The position numbers and the translations under genes are program-made. A stretch of 64,000 nt of DNA from Gammaproteobacteria bacterium. Lineage in GTDB: Bacteria > Pseudomonadota > Gammaproteobacteria > Pseudomonadales > Pseudohongiellaceae. Numbering within the stretch: the first letter of the stretch is position 1; the number at the start of each line of letters is the position of its first letter. Location of the stretch: NCBI GenBank assembly GCA_021773355.1, contig JAJFKE010000023.1, positions 186,001 to 250,000 on the forward strand, written 5' to 3'. Below, piece after piece: positions 20,977 to 31,312 of this stretch. Below the pieces are notes generated by a model. The model ran no database searches, was not told the origin of the DNA, and worked only from the letters and a program-made list of their open reading frames with translations.

Positions 20977-21938
20977 GAGGGTTTACTCCATTCGGCACGA
21001 GGATCGAAGCTTGTGGTCTTGGCTAATTGTTGCCATTGTTCATTAGCCAATGCATCGCTGCTTTGTGGTACCACAATCTTTAACACGGCATAAAAGTCAC
21101 CATTGACGCCCTGCTTGTTAACCAGTCCTTTACCTTTTATTCGCAATCTTTGACCACTCTGACTGTTTGTTGGAATTGTCAAAAGCACTTTCCCCGACAG
21201 CGTAGGCACGCTCACTTTGGCGCCCAGGACCGCTTCCCACGGGGCTATAGGTAGAGTAATGATCAGGTTGTGACCCTCTACATCGTATAATGGGTGAGGA
21301 ACGAGTCGAATGCGAAGATATAAGTCACCTTTAGATGCACCTTCACCACCGGCCAATCCCTGACCTTTCAAACGAATACGTTCTCCATTATTAATAGCCG
21401 CAGGAATTTTCACCTTCAAGGTTTTCTCAACGCCCGCGACTTGATATGTCACTTTTTTTGTCGTTTCGCTTAAAGTATCTTCAAGAAAAATCGGCAACTC
21501 GGTCTCAATGTCTTGGCCACGCTGCGGAGCTGAAGTCTGATCTGTCCAATTACCCCGATAGTAGCGTTCCCCTGCCCCGGCCGATTGATCAGAACCTGAC
21601 TGCTGAAAAGTATGACCAAAGATTGAAGAGAAGAAATCAGAAAAAGCGCTGTCGTCGGCCGGTTCACCGCCAGCACCGCCTGGCTGCCATCCTGGAGGTG
21701 GTCTAAATGATTGGCCGTGCACACCGTATTGGCGAATCTCATCATATTCAGCACGTTTTTCCTTGTCCCTGAGTACTTCATAGGCTTCGGCTACTTCTTT
21801 AAACCGATCCGATGCGTCGTCCTGCTCACTGACATCGGGGTGATATTTGCGCGCCAGCTTTCGGTAGGCGGTTTTGATCTCCTTATCGCTCGCACTGGCA
21901 TCGATGCCCATAATCTTGTAGTAGTCTTTGAATTCCAT
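20973..21938 (-). CDS. cbpA: CbpA-like DnaJ-class curved DNA-binding chaperone
   Basis: J domain [34 protein letters not shown]-terminal DnaJ domains; no zinc finger. Confidence 0.92.
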   Translation of the reverse strand: MEFKDYYKIMGIDASASDKEIKTAYRKLARKYHPDVSEQDDASDRFKEVAEAYEVLRDKEKRAEYDEIRQYGVHGQSFRPPPGWQPGGAGGEPADDSAFSDFFSSIFGHTFQQSGSDQSAGAGERYYRGNWTDQTSAPQRGQDIETELPIFLEDTLSETTKKVTYQVAGVEKTLKVKIPAAINNGERIRLKGQGLAGGEGASKGDLYLRIRLVPHPLYDVEGHNLIITLPIAPWEAVLGAKVSVPTLSGKVLLTIPTNSQSGQRLRIKGKGLVNKQGVNGDFYAVLKIVVPQSSDALANEQWQQLAKTTSFDPRAEWSKPS

Positions 21939-21944
21939 CAGGGA

Positions 21945-22535
21945 TTAATCTTTGCTACTGAGCTTGTCTCGGTAGGTGGCCAATTTTTCATGATAATCTT
22001 CTGTGTCTCCGTATTCCAGGAACTGGTTATAGCGTGCTGACTCCGCATGAGTTTTCTGCGCATGTTTGATCGGGCACCAATACTGTTCGGTTTTGGATGT
22101 TATCTCTCGCGCATAGGAAATAACACCATTTCCATAGCCACAATACACGCAGTTGAACTTGTCGATGCCATCCAGGTTTTCAAGAAACTGGCGGTCGATT
22201 ATGAAATGTTGCGCACGTTTCACCGGTGCTATTTGATACAGCCGAAAACAAATCGCTTGATACAGAGTAAAGGTAAGATCAAGAAACGCCAAGGGGACGA
22301 TCATGGAATAGATAAAAGGAACAGAAACTATATGCCGCCAATTGATGGCGCTGGCCAGGTAGAAAGCCCCTAAGCCAGCAGCTTCCACCAGGCCAGGATC
22401 TGCAGCCTTTTTGAGCTGCACAAGGTTTTGAGCGAAACGATACTGGAAACGTTGTTCGCAGCCCTTTATTTCGTCAAATAGTTCTTTTTCTAATTGCGCC
22501 ATGCTGCCGAGAAGCGATTCGATATGTTTGTTCAT
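21945..22535 (-). CDS. Conserved hypothetical membrane protein with CxxC
   Basis: 196 aa; two TM segments then NCVYCGYGNGVISYAREITSKTEQYWCPIKH. Confidence 0.7.
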   Translation of the reverse strand: MNKHIESLLGSMAQLEKELFDEIKGCEQRFQYRFAQNLVQLKKAADPGLVEAAGLGAFYLASAINWRHIVSVPFIYSMIVPLAFLDLTFTLYQAICFRLYQIAPVKRAQHFIIDRQFLENLDGIDKFNCVYCGYGNGVISYAREITSKTEQYWCPIKHAQKTHAESARYNQFLEYGDTEDYHEKLATYRDKLSSKD

Positions 22536-22656
22536 GTCCTTTCTCTCAGATTACTTCTATTAGTTCACATAGGCGGATTCTAATTCACTGCTTAGCTGCC
22601 TGGATGACATGAATCAATTAGTTACATTAAAAGGGCAATCGAATAGGGCCAAACAG

Positions 22657-22670
22657 TTGATCCTGGTCAA
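22657..22670. promoter_or_regulatory. FNR-like box TTGAT-CCTG-GTCAA
   Basis: 9/10 match; 66 nt upstream of ATG 22737 in the divergent region with 22535. Confidence 0.65.
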
Positions 22671-22736
22671 CCCACTGGCTCCAGCCCTTATTACTATAAA
22701 CGCTGAAGAATCCGCTATTTGTATGAGGACAACATA

Positions 22737-23261
22737 ATGACGGTGAGACTTATTTTTATTGTTCTGTGCTTGTTTTGCCTGCCAGTCATCGCCAATGCCC
22801 AACAGGGAACCCACGGAGATGGCTCAGATTCGACTCACGCGCAGGCCGGTCACCAAGGTCAGCACAGGGGTCAGGATCATCAGGGACAAGGAGGTATGCG
22901 AATGTCCATGGTGAGGCATCAGTATGTGCATGCAAATGGTATCGATTCCCTCTACAAAGACCTCAGCAATCCACTGCAGCTAACAAGCGCCAATATTGAC
23001 GCAGGCAAGGCGCTGTTCCTGCAACATTGTGCGAGCTGCCATGGAACCGAAGGCAAAGGTGACGGGGAAGCCGGAGCAGATCTGAATCCGGCACCAGGCA
23101 ATATTGCGCGCTTTGCAAAAATGCCAATGGCGAAAGATGATTATCTACTCTGGACCGTATCGGAAGGTGGGGCCGTTTTGAATACCGAGATGCCTGCATT
23201 CAAACAGCGCCTGTCAAGCAATGAAATCTGGCAGCTAGTCACATTCCTGAGACAGATGTGA
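22737..23261 (+). CDS. Class I cytochrome c, His-rich N-terminal segment
   Basis: Signal peptide, CASCH heme motif, MP..F Met-ligand region; ATG 22737 preferred over TTG 22719. Confidence 0.9.
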   Translation: MTVRLIFIVLCLFCLPVIANAQQGTHGDGSDSTHAQAGHQGQHRGQDHQGQGGMRMSMVRHQYVHANGIDSLYKDLSNPLQLTSANIDAGKALFLQHCASCHGTEGKGDGEAGADLNPAPGNIARFAKMPMAKDDYLLWTVSEGGAVLNTEMPAFKQRLSSNEIWQLVTFLRQM

Positions 23262-23330
23262 AGGCTCTCCTTATCAGTGCTCTCAGCAGAAGCGGCCATC
23301 AGCACAGCCTGGATCATAAAAAGCCAATTC

Positions 23331-24014
23331 ATGAAAATTAAGGCTTTGTTACTAATACTTGCCGCACTAGCTACGATTGCGTATTCGTCGATTGTGCTTA
23401 GCCAAGCGTTGGCAACTAGTATCCCAACAGCGGAATTTCCCCATCCTGAACAAACACCTGACAGGATAGCAGTCCTTAGTTCTATGCCAAAAATATCGGC
23501 CCTGTTAGCAGAGTCCCTGCGCGCGAGTGGTGAGAGGCAATTAACAGCTGCCTATCTAAGGGATCTTAGGAAGAAGATTCAAAGCCAGCCTGATGTTCTT
23601 GAACAGGAACTAAATCTAAACAGAAATCAGCTATCCCGGGTTCATCGGCTATTGGTAGCAATTGACAATGAAGATTTACGCCTTACACTAAGCCGCATTG
23701 AAGCGATGTGTGAAGTCTGGAACAGTGCAGCCGAATCGGCGACCGACGATGAACGCATTAGCGAGGCCTTAGAGGTATACCAAAGACTTGAATCTGCTGA
23801 TTCGTTCAAGAATCGCTATCGGCAAATTTTTTTTACAGATATCAATAAAGAAATTGGCGCAGATACAAGTCTGGCGATTCAAGAGCACATGAGGGAGTTC
23901 GCCCAGAGATTCCATACTAGTTCCTATTCCTGGACAGATTTGGTTCACACAATCGGAGCGGAACTGCAGCAACTAAAATTTAGCTGTGAACAAACACCCG
24001 CCTCAAATCGATAG
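23331..24014 (+). CDS. Hypothetical secreted protein
   Basis: Signal-peptide N-terminus MKIKALLLILAALATIAYSSIVLSQ; no recognised domain. Confidence 0.6.
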   Translation: MKIKALLLILAALATIAYSSIVLSQALATSIPTAEFPHPEQTPDRIAVLSSMPKISALLAESLRASGERQLTAAYLRDLRKKIQSQPDVLEQELNLNRNQLSRVHRLLVAIDNEDLRLTLSRIEAMCEVWNSAAESATDDERISEALEVYQRLESADSFKNRYRQIFFTDINKEIGADTSLAIQEHMREFAQRFHTSSYSWTDLVHTIGAELQQLKFSCEQTPASNR

Positions 24015-24101
24015 CTTCTTAAGCTAAGCGCATATAATGAACAACGGATAGTTTAGTTTCGGATAGACAAACAATAAGCATAAGTCCTACGGAGAATAAT
24101 T

Positions 24102-24536
24102 ATGTACAATAAAGTCATTGTCGCGGTCGACCTGTCGGAAGAATCGCAGAAGGTAGTGGATGCCGCGTTAAACCTGGTCAATAAAGATCGAAGCAAATTA
24201 GTACTGGTTCACGCAGTAGAGCCAATCCCACTTACTTGGGGTATGGAGAGCTATGCCATGGACCCGATTGAACTGCAGCAGAAAATTGTCGATCATGCCG
24301 GCAGCTTGTTAGAAGAAATTGGCGCAAAGGCTGGTATCGATAAGTCCAACCAGCACACCAAGCTGGGGGTTCCAGCCGCCGAAATACGCAATATTTCTCG
24401 TGAGTTGGGCGCCGATGCAATCGTAATCGGAGGCCATGGTCATTCGGGATGGAAGGTCATGCTTGGCGCAACCGCGAATAAGCTTCTGCATGGCGCAACT
24501 TGCGATGTATTAACCGTTTATGTTGGTGATGACTGA
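24102..24536 (+). CDS. Universal stress protein, UspA family
   Basis: MYNKVIVAVDLSEESQKVVDAAL...VIGGHGHSGWKVMLGATANKLL. Confidence 0.95.
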   Translation: MYNKVIVAVDLSEESQKVVDAALNLVNKDRSKLVLVHAVEPIPLTWGMESYAMDPIELQQKIVDHAGSLLEEIGAKAGIDKSNQHTKLGVPAAEIRNISRELGADAIVIGGHGHSGWKVMLGATANKLLHGATCDVLTVYVGDD

Positions 24537-24988
24537 GCGGGCAACGCTATAAGTAGATGATGCAAAACCATTCCTATTACCATTGCAACAACGAACATCA
24601 GTGCCGAGCTGTTGAGTGTCGCCATCGCTGACAACGCCGGCCCAGGACAAAAGCCGGCAATACCCCAGCCAATTCCGAATAGAATTGCGCCTCCTACAAG
24701 TTTCGCGTCCAGATCTTTACTTGTTGGCAAATAAAATTTTGTGCCAAACAAAGGCTCTTTCCGTTTCATGATGAAATGAAAGCCGGGAACAGTCATCATG
24801 AGACCAGCCCCCATAACCAGTAATAGCGTCGGATCCCAATTTCCGAATAGATCGAGAAACCCTATCACCTTTGCCGGATTTATCATTCCAGAAATCGTTA
24901 GGCCCAGCCTGAATAACAGGCCAGACAAAAATACCGTAAGCAGCGAATAGCTCCAACGATGAATATCAATGAAAATGAAAAGCCACAA
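24518..24988 (-). CDS. YeeE/YedE-family transporter half (DUF6691-like)
   Basis: LSGLLFRLGLTISGMINPAKVIGFLDLFGNWDPTL and GIGWGIAGFCPGPAL; 3' end overlaps the convergent usp gene by 19 nt. Confidence 0.85.
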   Translation of the reverse strand: MWLFIFIDIHRWSYSLLTVFLSGLLFRLGLTISGMINPAKVIGFLDLFGNWDPTLLLVMGAGLMMTVPGFHFIMKRKEPLFGTKFYLPTSKDLDAKLVGGAILFGIGWGIAGFCPGPALSAMATLNSSALMFVVAMVIGMVLHHLLIALPAQSSPT

Positions 24989-25006
24989 TGATACTCTGCT
25001 GCAAAT

Positions 25007-26725
25007 TCAGGCCAGATCTTCTATAGCCTGGTGTTGCGACATATAAATATTACCGGAGAGTTTTTCTAGCAACTGCGTCTTTTCCAGTTTATCCATAACA
25101 GGCCCCTTGATTTCAGATAAATGAAATTGGATACCGGCATCTCGTAGATTTTCATTTATCGCTAACAATGACTCAACAGCACTCATATCTATTTCGTTGA
25201 CTGCATTGCACATTAATACAACATGTTTTAGTTCCTTATTCCCTGCTAAGGCTTGATAGACAAAATCTTCAAGATAGCGGCTGTTGGAAAAATAAAGACT
25301 TTCATCAATCCGCAGAGACATAATACCGGGCGATGTTAAGACTTGATGACGATTTATATTTCGGAAGTGTTCGGTTCCTGATACTCGACCGACGACCGCT
25401 ATATGTGGTTTCGAGGTTTTAACTAACTGCATCAGTACCGAGAGCAAGACTCCTGAAGCGACACCAATTTCCACACCAACAAGCAGGGTCAAGGAAATTG
25501 TAGTAATCACACAGAGAAAATCGGCTTTTGAGTATTTCCATGCTTCTTTCACAATTGAGAAGTCGATTAATGACCACACCGCGACGACTATTGTCGCCGC
25601 CAGCGTTGCCTTCGGTAAGTAGGCTAAAGCAGGCATGAACAAGTATGTGGCCATGGCGATTAACAGGGCCGCAAAAAAGCCTGCCGCCGGAGTTGCTGCC
25701 CCGGCATCAAAATTTACCACTGAACGCGAAAACCCTCCGGCCACCGGAAATCCTCCGGTTACAGACGCACTGAGATTGGCTGTACCCAGAGCAATCAATT
25801 CCTGACTGGGGTCTACGCGTTCGCGATTTTTCGCGGCCAGACCCTGCGCGACGGAAATCGATTCAACAAAACCAATGGTCGAAATAAACACCGCAGAAGT
25901 AATCAGGCCTAACCAAAGTTCCAAGGAAAAACGGGGAATTGTCAACCCAGGCATACCCACTGGTACCTGACCAACCAAGAGCACATCTGCGCTGCCCAGA
26001 TCCAGGTAAAACGCCACTACCGAGCTTAGTACCACAGCAAAAATAGGGCTGATGCGGGCAAGAATATTACTTAGGCGTTCACTCAGCCCGAATTTTTGTA
26101 GCATCGCCTTCATCCACAGTCGCGCCCAAATCAGGTAGCCGATAGTAGCAAAGCCAATCAGGATTGTTGCAAGATTCAATTGATCCCTATCCAATGTGAA
26201 CGAATACCGAAGCTGCGGCAGCAATGCCAACAAATTGTGGCCGGATACACTTAGCCCAAGCAATTGAGGAAGCTGAGTCAAGGCGATGATAAGCGCCGAT
26301 GCGGTAATAAAGCCGTTGACCACTGGGTGAGAGAGAAAATTAGCCAGAAATCCCAGTTTGAAAACACCCAACATAAGGAGAAATAAACCAGACAAGAAAG
26401 CCAAGGCAATCGCTGCGGTTATGTAGTCAGCAGATTCTGGCTGGGTAACCTTGCTTAGAGCCGCCGCCGTCATTAACGAAACAACCGCTACCGGCCCAAC
26501 AGACAGAGTCCTGCTGGTACCAAAAATGGAATAGGCGATGAGCGGTCCAACACTCGCGTACAATCCCATTTCCGGCGGCAAACCTGCGATCAATGCGTAG
26601 GCAAGCGATTGCGGAATTAACATGACCATGACGATGACAGCGGCTAAAAAATCATCACCGAACTTTTCGCTATCATAGTCTCTTGCCCAATTCAAAACAG
26701 GAAAGTACTTTGAAGTGAGCCGCAA
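25007..26725 (-). CDS. SulP-family permease with STAS domain
   Basis: VMVMLIPQSLAYALIAGLPPEMGLYASVGP; C-terminal STAS segment IDMSAVESLLAINENL. Confidence 0.95.
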   Translation of the reverse strand: MRLTSKYFPVLNWARDYDSEKFGDDFLAAVIVMVMLIPQSLAYALIAGLPPEMGLYASVGPLIAYSIFGTSRTLSVGPVAVVSLMTAAALSKVTQPESADYITAAIALAFLSGLFLLMLGVFKLGFLANFLSHPVVNGFITASALIIALTQLPQLLGLSVSGHNLLALLPQLRYSFTLDRDQLNLATILIGFATIGYLIWARLWMKAMLQKFGLSERLSNILARISPIFAVVLSSVVAFYLDLGSADVLLVGQVPVGMPGLTIPRFSLELWLGLITSAVFISTIGFVESISVAQGLAAKNRERVDPSQELIALGTANLSASVTGGFPVAGGFSRSVVNFDAGAATPAAGFFAALLIAMATYLFMPALAYLPKATLAATIVVAVWSLIDFSIVKEAWKYSKADFLCVITTISLTLLVGVEIGVASGVLLSVLMQLVKTSKPHIAVVGRVSGTEHFRNINRHQVLTSPGIMSLRIDESLYFSNSRYLEDFVYQALAGNKELKHVVLMCNAVNEIDMSAVESLLAINENLRDAGIQFHLSEIKGPVMDKLEKTQLLEKLSGNIYMSQHQAIEDLA

Positions 26726-26749
26726 TAGAGTAGTCCTTTCCTAACTTCG

Positions 26750-28429
26750 TTATTGAATTTTAGCAGCGGAGACTGAGGGTTTTACCAACCACTCACGCCC
26801 TTTCAACATGCCGTTCCAATACACAAACGGCAGTATGTCTTTTTTCAAGCTCCAGGCTGCCCGCGATGGCTTGGTACCGTCAATCAACCAGGAAGGAAAA
26901 CTGGGCAGCAATTTTCCGCCATAACCGAATTCGGCGAGTACAATTTTCCCTTTGGCCACGGTCAGCGGGCAAGAGCCGTAACCATTATAGCGAGCTGTTC
27001 CTTGGGTGATATTACAATCAGCAAGTACATTGTGGGCCACCACCGGCGCTTGCATTCTCGCCGCCGCCGCCGTTTTCGCATTAGGCGCATTCATTACATC
27101 CCCCAAGGCCCAAATATTACCGAATACTTTGTGGGCGAGGGTTTCCGGGTCTACGTCGACCCAGCCTGCCCCATCCACCAGTGGGCTATTTCGAATAAAG
27201 TCTGGCGCCTGCTGCGGCGGACAGACGTGAATCATATCGAAGCCAGTCTTCACTGTTTCTTTGTTTCCCTCACTATCCGTCTTATCGAACCACGCGGTTT
27301 TTGTTGCCACATCGACTTTGGTCAAGTTATGAGAAAAGTTCAATTCGACTTGGTATCGCTGTATATAATTCATCAAAGCAGGGACATAGGCCTCGACACC
27401 AAACAGTACTGGGCCGGCGTTGAAAAACTTCACATTAATCTTTTCAAGAAGTCCTTTTCGGTGCCAATAGTCTGCTGAGAGATACATTGCCTTCTGCGGG
27501 GCACCTGCACATTTGATGGGCATCGGTGGCTGAGTGAAGATTGCATTTCCCCCGCGCAACTCTTGAACAAGCTTCCAAGTATAAGGCGCCAGGTCATAGC
27601 TGTAGTTAGAGGTAACACCGTGATGACCCAGACTGTCAGTTAGGCCTTCGACACCATCCCAATTCAGTTTCAGACCCGCCGCCACCACCAGTCTGTCATA
27701 GGAAACAGCGCGCCCGTCATCGAGTCGAAGCAGATTGTTGGCGGGGTCAAAAGAAACAACGGAGGCCTTTAGCCATTTCGCAGTTCTCGGCATCAGAGAG
27801 GCCATTGTGCGCTCAGTTTGTTGCGGCTTAAAAACCCCAGCCCCAACCAGCGTCCAGCCCGGCTGATAATAGTGTTTTTCCGCCGGCTCAATGATTGCCA
27901 TCTGTGCCTGGGGCGCACGTTTCAAAATACTGGATGCTACCGACAGGCCACCGGCTCCGGCCCCAATAATCAGGATGTTATAATGCGCCGCTGCCGGGCC
28001 CCGCTCTAGACTGCTCTTACCAAGCCGAGCCTGAATACTCTTAAGATCGTATCCCAAGCCTTGAGCAGTGGCGCTGACTTCCGCCGGTTTCATGCCTTGA
28101 GTAACCGCAGACAGCGCCCACAGCTCAGTACAGCGCGTACCAGTGCGGCAATATGCCAGTATGGGCTTTGGTAATTCCTTTACAGACTCGGTAAAAGCAG
28201 TTACCTTTGCCTCGGTAATTTTTCCCGAGACCACGGGAAGGTACAGCATAGCGAGCCCCTGTTTTTCCGCGTCTTGACTGATTTCGGCAAACGATGGCTG
28301 CCCACTCTCCTCCTGGTCCGGCCGATTGCAAATAATCGCCTTGTAACCCTGCCTGGCTATTCTCTCGACGTCATTCGATCCTATTTGCCCGCATACGGAC
28401 AGCTCATCATCAATCTGTTTAAGATCCAT
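26750..28429 (-). CDS. DUF442 (TIGR01244-like) fused to sulfide:quinone oxidoreductase-like FAD protein
   Basis: N-term YCRTGTRCTELWAL phosphatase/rhodanese-like loop; then NILIIGAGAGGLSVASSIL dinucleotide fold. Confidence 0.9.
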   Translation of the reverse strand: MDLKQIDDELSVCGQIGSNDVERIARQGYKAIICNRPDQEESGQPSFAEISQDAEKQGLAMLYLPVVSGKITEAKVTAFTESVKELPKPILAYCRTGTRCTELWALSAVTQGMKPAEVSATAQGLGYDLKSIQARLGKSSLERGPAAAHYNILIIGAGAGGLSVASSILKRAPQAQMAIIEPAEKHYYQPGWTLVGAGVFKPQQTERTMASLMPRTAKWLKASVVSFDPANNLLRLDDGRAVSYDRLVVAAGLKLNWDGVEGLTDSLGHHGVTSNYSYDLAPYTWKLVQELRGGNAIFTQPPMPIKCAGAPQKAMYLSADYWHRKGLLEKINVKFFNAGPVLFGVEAYVPALMNYIQRYQVELNFSHNLTKVDVATKTAWFDKTDSEGNKETVKTGFDMIHVCPPQQAPDFIRNSPLVDGAGWVDVDPETLAHKVFGNIWALGDVMNAPNAKTAAAARMQAPVVAHNVLADCNITQGTARYNGYGSCPLTVAKGKIVLAEFGYGGKLLPSFPSWLIDGTKPSRAAWSLKKDILPFVYWNGMLKGREWLVKPSVSAAKIQ

Positions 28430-28442
28430 AGCTCGCTCCGAT

Positions 28443-29336
28443 CTACAAAACGTTTATTGGGACTTTTAGAAAAACCTTACCTTTTTCATCAGCAGGAGGC
28501 AGCTGCCCTGCGCGCATATTTACCTGCAGAGAAGGCAGGATTAATCTTGGCATTTCGAGTGTCTTGTCGCGTGTTTCACGCATGCTTACGAACTCATCCT
28601 CTGATGTGCTTTGATTGACGTGAATATTTTCGCGTTTTTCATCTGCAACCGTAGTGAGCCAGACTGGCGCTCTATCATCAGGATAGTCATGGCACATAAA
28701 TAGCCGCATCTCATCCGGCATCGAGAGTAAACGCTCAATCGAATGGTATAAGGTTCGCGCATCCCCGCCCGGAAAATCAGCCCGCGCCGTACCACCGTCT
28801 GGCATAAACAAGGTATCCCCTACAAAAGTAGCATTACCAATCAAATGACTCATACAGGCCGGTGTGTGGCCCGGCGTGTGCAAGGCGACCGCCGTCATGG
28901 CTCCAATCATATAACTCTCGCCATCAGTAAATAGCTGATCGAATTGCGAACCATCACGGCGAAATTCTGAGCCCTCATCAAAGATCTCAGCGAAGGTTTT
29001 CTGCACCACGGTGATTTGGTCACCTACGCCGATTTTTCCACCCAGTTCCTGCTTGATATAGGGTGCCGCGGTCAAGTGATCTGCATGTATATGGGTCTCG
29101 ATGATCCATTCATTGGCCAACTCTTTTTCTCGTACATACTCTACGATCCGATCGGCTCCTGCGCACGATGTGCGCCCGGCGGCATAATCAATGTCCATTA
29201 CCGGGTCAATAATCGCGCAGGCATTTGAGTCTGGATCCTTAACGACGTAGGAGAAGGTGGCCGTTGCTTCGTCAAAGAAATGAACCACTTCTGGCGTTAC
29301 AGACATGTCTACCTTGATCGGTTGTTGATCACCCAT
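28443..29336 (-). CDS. MBL-fold hydrolase, persulfide dioxygenase-like
   Basis: IIETHIHADHLTAAPYI, HTPGHTPACMSHLIG, FVGDTLF, MCHDYP. Confidence 0.88.
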   Translation of the reverse strand: MGDQQPIKVDMSVTPEVVHFFDEATATFSYVVKDPDSNACAIIDPVMDIDYAAGRTSCAGADRIVEYVREKELANEWIIETHIHADHLTAAPYIKQELGGKIGVGDQITVVQKTFAEIFDEGSEFRRDGSQFDQLFTDGESYMIGAMTAVALHTPGHTPACMSHLIGNATFVGDTLFMPDGGTARADFPGGDARTLYHSIERLLSMPDEMRLFMCHDYPDDRAPVWLTTVADEKRENIHVNQSTSEDEFVSMRETRDKTLEMPRLILPSLQVNMRAGQLPPADEKGKVFLKVPINVL

Positions 29337-29720
29337 TAAGCGAACTCCTCCAATTAATTGATACTTGCTTGGCTATCTAAATTTTTTAGATACTACTTTT
29401 AACCCAGTACGAAACACTCTGGCTAATGTAGCCGAAACAACGATTCAGCGATTGATCCTAGTCACCTACTTGATGGGAAGCATTTTTTCTGCACACTGCC
29501 CTGCTTCCCAACAATCCAACACCTCAATACAACAGCAGGCAGCAGTGACTGTTTACCGCTATACTACTGCAAGCCAAATTAGCCAGCAGGCCAAAGCAGT
29601 AACCACGGGAACGAACATCAACAGAATCATATTTCTCACTGTGACCATTACAATAACCTCGATTGAGCGTTAACTGACCTACATAAAACAACATAATTAG
29701 CATGTCATCTCTACTGGGCG

Positions 29721-29736
29721 GCACAGGCCGTGCCAA
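29721..29736 (-). promoter_or_regulatory. Candidate sigma-54 -24/-12 promoter (minus strand TTGGCACGGCCTGTGC)
   Basis: GG-N10-GC spacing with TGGCAC; directed toward the persulfide dioxygenase/SQR operon, divergent from a sigma-54 activator. Confidence 0.4.
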
Positions 29737-29829
29737 TTATTCCGAAATAACAATAACCTATTATTTTTATTGTATTATTTTCAACTTCTCAACCGATGTA
29801 ATCTCTTTTAGTTGACGCATTCATGAATT

Positions 29830-29859
29830 TTTGTCATTTTTGACAAACATTTTTGTCAA
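29830..29859. promoter_or_regulatory. Three alternating half-sites TTTGTCA-tttt-TGACAAA-catt-TTTGTCAA
   Basis: Inverted repeats with identical 4-nt spacers, 15 nt upstream of the FisR-like start. Confidence 0.55.
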
Positions 29860-29874
29860 TACTGGCAGCTCCCC

Positions 29875-31190
29875 ATGAATTTGATTGCTTCAGACAGTAA
29901 CTCCGCAATGAGCGCCATGCTGGAGGCTTATGACTCCCCTGCTATTCTGGTTTCCTCTAGCTACGAAATACTGGCCAGCAACCAAAACTATAAAGATGCC
30001 TTCGGCGAGATAGATTCCGCTAATTCACACCACTGTTTCGAAATATCACATGGTTACACCGTGCCCTGCGATCAAGCAGGAGAAGACTGTCCGTTAAGTG
30101 CAGCGAAGGCATCCGGCCGCAAAGAGCGAGTGTTACATATTCATCAAACACCACGAGGAAAAGAACACGTGGATGTAGAGATGGTTCCCATCCACAATAG
30201 CGAAGGCGAACTAAGTTACTTCGTGGAATTACTGCGGCCAGTTCCACTGGCGAGCGGCGTAGTCACTGACCAGGAAATGGTTGGCGAAAGCGAAGTATTC
30301 AACAATATGCTTAGCAAAGTCGCCCGCGTTGCTGCTACCGATGCAGCCGTGCTCTTGTTAGGGGAATCTGGAACTGGCAAGGAGATCGCAGCCAAAGCAG
30401 TACACATGGCGAGCAATAGAAAAGAAAAGCCACTAGTAACATTAGAATGTGCAGGATTAACCGAATCTCTATTCGAAAGTGAATTGTTCGGTCATGTAAA
30501 AGGCGCGTTTACCGGCGCTCAATTTAATAAAAAGGGATTGGTGGACTTAGCGAATGGTGGAACACTATTTCTGGATGAGCTAGGTGATATTCCTCATTCA
30601 ATACAGGTCAAGCTGCTCAGGTTATTGGAAACCGGCACATTTCGACCCGTTGGCAGTGCCGAAGTACATAGCTCAGACTTTCGATTGATTTGTGCCACTC
30701 ACATGAATCTTCGCCAAATGGTGGAGTCCGGAGAGTTCCGAAAGGACCTCTACTATCGAATAAATGTCTTCCCTATAAAGCTGCCTTCATTAAGCCAGCG
30801 CAGAAGCGACATACCACTGATCGAAAAAGCCTGCTTGGCAAATTGAATAAAGATCAGAAACATCGCCTCAGCAAACCTGCCATGAAGTTGTTGATGGAGC
30901 AATCCTATCCGGGGAATATTCGTGAATTGCGTAACCTTTTAAGTCGAGAACTGGTATTGGCAGATACTAATATTATCGATCATAATGTAATCGAGTTATG
31001 TCTTGAGGAAGACACCGTCGATGAAACAACACCCGCCATGCATAACAGCGACGCTGATCATTGGGTTAATCTCAAGACGAATGAAAATCAATATATTAAT
31101 AGAGTCATAGATGCGCACGCAGGCGACAAAGAAATATCGGCAGAAGTATTGGGAATCAGCGTACGTTCACTCTATAGAAAGCTAGGCTAA
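29875..31190 (+). pseudogene. FisR-like sigma-54-dependent regulator, interrupted by an apparent frameshift near 30824-30828
   Basis: AAA+ core ([27 protein letters not shown]); 29875-30846 ends early, downstream [38 protein letters not shown]...HTH continues in another frame. Three Cys (C54, C65, C72) in the N-terminal domain. Confidence 0.75.
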
Positions 31191-31312
31191 TGTCGATTAC
31201 GTGTTCAGAATGTATTTCCCGTTCTCGATTTAGCTTGTTAAGCTAAAAAACAAGCAATATTGGTCTGCTGCCAATCATTATAATCTCACCTCCATTAGTT
31301 TGAGCACACAAT

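Noticed and set aside
27002-27478. 158-aa ORF opposite the SQR fusion
   Set aside because: Antisense to a strongly supported gene; no recognisable motif.
31229-31247. TTTAGCTT-gtt-AAGCTAAA hairpin after the FisR-like gene as a terminator
   Set aside because: Followed by A-run, not T-run, on the plus strand; stem short and AT-rich.
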